NCBI RefSeq assembly: GCF_000146285.1
Contig: NZ_GL385912.1
Location: 1,158,336-1,222,335 of the forward strand
Length of the DNA stretch: 64,000 nucleotides
Direction: 5' to 3'
DNA from: Mobiluncus curtisii subsp. curtisii ATCC 35241
GTDB lineage: Bacteria > Actinomycetota > Actinomycetes > Actinomycetales > Actinomycetaceae
This document shows, one piece after another, positions 62,271 to 64,000 of the stretch. Each line of letters opens with the position of its first letter. The stretch's first letter is position 1. The notes below the pieces were generated by a model, which did no database searches, was not told the origin of the DNA, and saw only the letters and a list, made by a program, of their open reading frames with translations. Position numbers and translations under genes: made by a program.

Positions 62271-62290
62271 ACCGGTGGTGAACCACCGGT
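62271..62290. other. Near-perfect palindrome between purA and pckG
   Basis: ACCGGTGGT / GA / ACCACCGGT, 9-bp arms. It lies 76 bp beyond the purA stop and about 155 bp upstream of pckG. Terminator without T-run, or operator for pckG. Confidence 0.4.
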
Positions 62291-62365
62291 CCGACAGTAC
62301 CGTACGGAAGAACCTCCCACCCGCGCTTTTGCGCAGGCAAGACCCTAACAAAAACCGTAACGGTG

Positions 62366-63706
<1,341 letters not shown>

Positions 63707-63767
63707 CTAGCAAAATCATCGGAACTTTTATCCCCTCCGGCTCTGACCAGGGAGAATGACCGGGCGC

Positions 63768-63968
63768 TCAAGGACGAGAAGACGCCTCCAGCTCAGCCCA
63801 TTCCGAGGGAGTCAACCGAAATACGCCCTTTTCCTCCGCCAAACGCTTGGAAGCGAGCGCGGCAGCGATGGCTGAGCGCATCAGCAATGATTGTGCCTCC
63901 GGAGGAAACGGGAGATTTTGCGGGTTTTCGTCATCACGCACGGGTATCAAACTAGCATTCAGTGGCAA
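63768..63968 (-). CDS. Small hypothetical protein
   Basis: 66 residues from TTG 63968, with an in-frame stop shortly upstream; GTG at residue 10 is another possible start. The middle (QSLLMRSAIAAALASKRLAEEKGVFRLT) is a probable amphipathic helix. No family recognised and no good Shine-Dalgarno. It lies upstream of purA on the same strand. Confidence 0.4.
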   Translation of the reverse strand: MPLNASLIPVRDDENPQNLPFPPEAQSLLMRSAIAAALASKRLAEEKGVFRLTPSEWAELEASSRP

Positions 63969-64000
63969 AATGCTGCGGTATCAACACCCGAAACCGCCAA

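Overview
The window reads as a mid-G+C actinobacterial chromosome segment. The markers are Lsr2, CarD, a GTP-type PEP carboxykinase, a topoisomerase I with repeated C-terminal domains and a Lys-rich tail, DUF1003 next to a PRC-barrel/MgtE-N protein, cell-wall-binding repeat 2 proteins, and many genes that appear leaderless. A class III (oxygen-sensitive) ribonucleotide reductase with NrdR boxes and the absence of respiratory genes suggest an anaerobe or facultative anaerobe. My best guess, from gene content only, is Actinomycetaceae, for example a Mobiluncus-like organism. I saw no rRNA, tRNA or CRISPR array.

Region 1-9.6 kb is a defence island. One tightly overlapping operon carries an FW (NBR1-Ig-like) domain protein cut by the window edge, an excisionase-like HTH protein, a type III restriction-modification pair (Mod, Res) and a Hachiman pair (HamA/DUF1837, HamB helicase). 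HamA has no E-x-K triad anywhere. The island is followed by a 149-bp tandem repeat and by the xenogeneic silencer Lsr2, whose leader can be drawn as two alternative hairpins.

Region 10-31 kb holds ispF and envelope genes: a zinc-ribbon membrane protein, a TPM-domain protein, a PAP2 phosphatase, a cell-wall-binding repeat protein, a pair of membrane sensor-kinase-like genes of which one is frameshifted, a response regulator/kinase/aminotransferase operon, a divergent bacteriocin-like precursor with a small membrane partner, nrdDG, a membrane-anchored amidase, and a DsbA-like/CcdA-like thiol-redox pair. Two of the envelope promoters share a motif at identical spacing.

Region 31-49 kb has housekeeping genes (rlmB, cysS, azlCD, gpmA, carD, ispD). 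These look like scattered parts of the usual actinobacterial carD-ispD-ispF-cysS-rlmB neighbourhood. A four-gene operon of two DUF1538 membrane proteins and three P-II-like domains sits between carD and ispD. Two copies of a ~128-bp MITE-like element with 20-bp terminal inverted repeats lie in this stretch. A truncated duplicate of the 5' end of an Atg22-like MFS gene, fused to a GC-rich hairpin sequence, lies just upstream of that gene.

Region 49-64 kb contains an ArsR-type regulator with a Cys/His-rich N-terminus facing a peptide/nickel-type ABC importer in which one permease and both ATPases are fused into a single polypeptide. It is followed by a BCP peroxiredoxin, topA, a CAP/Ig-like surface protein with a CRP/GlxR-like palindrome between it and topA, pckG and purA.
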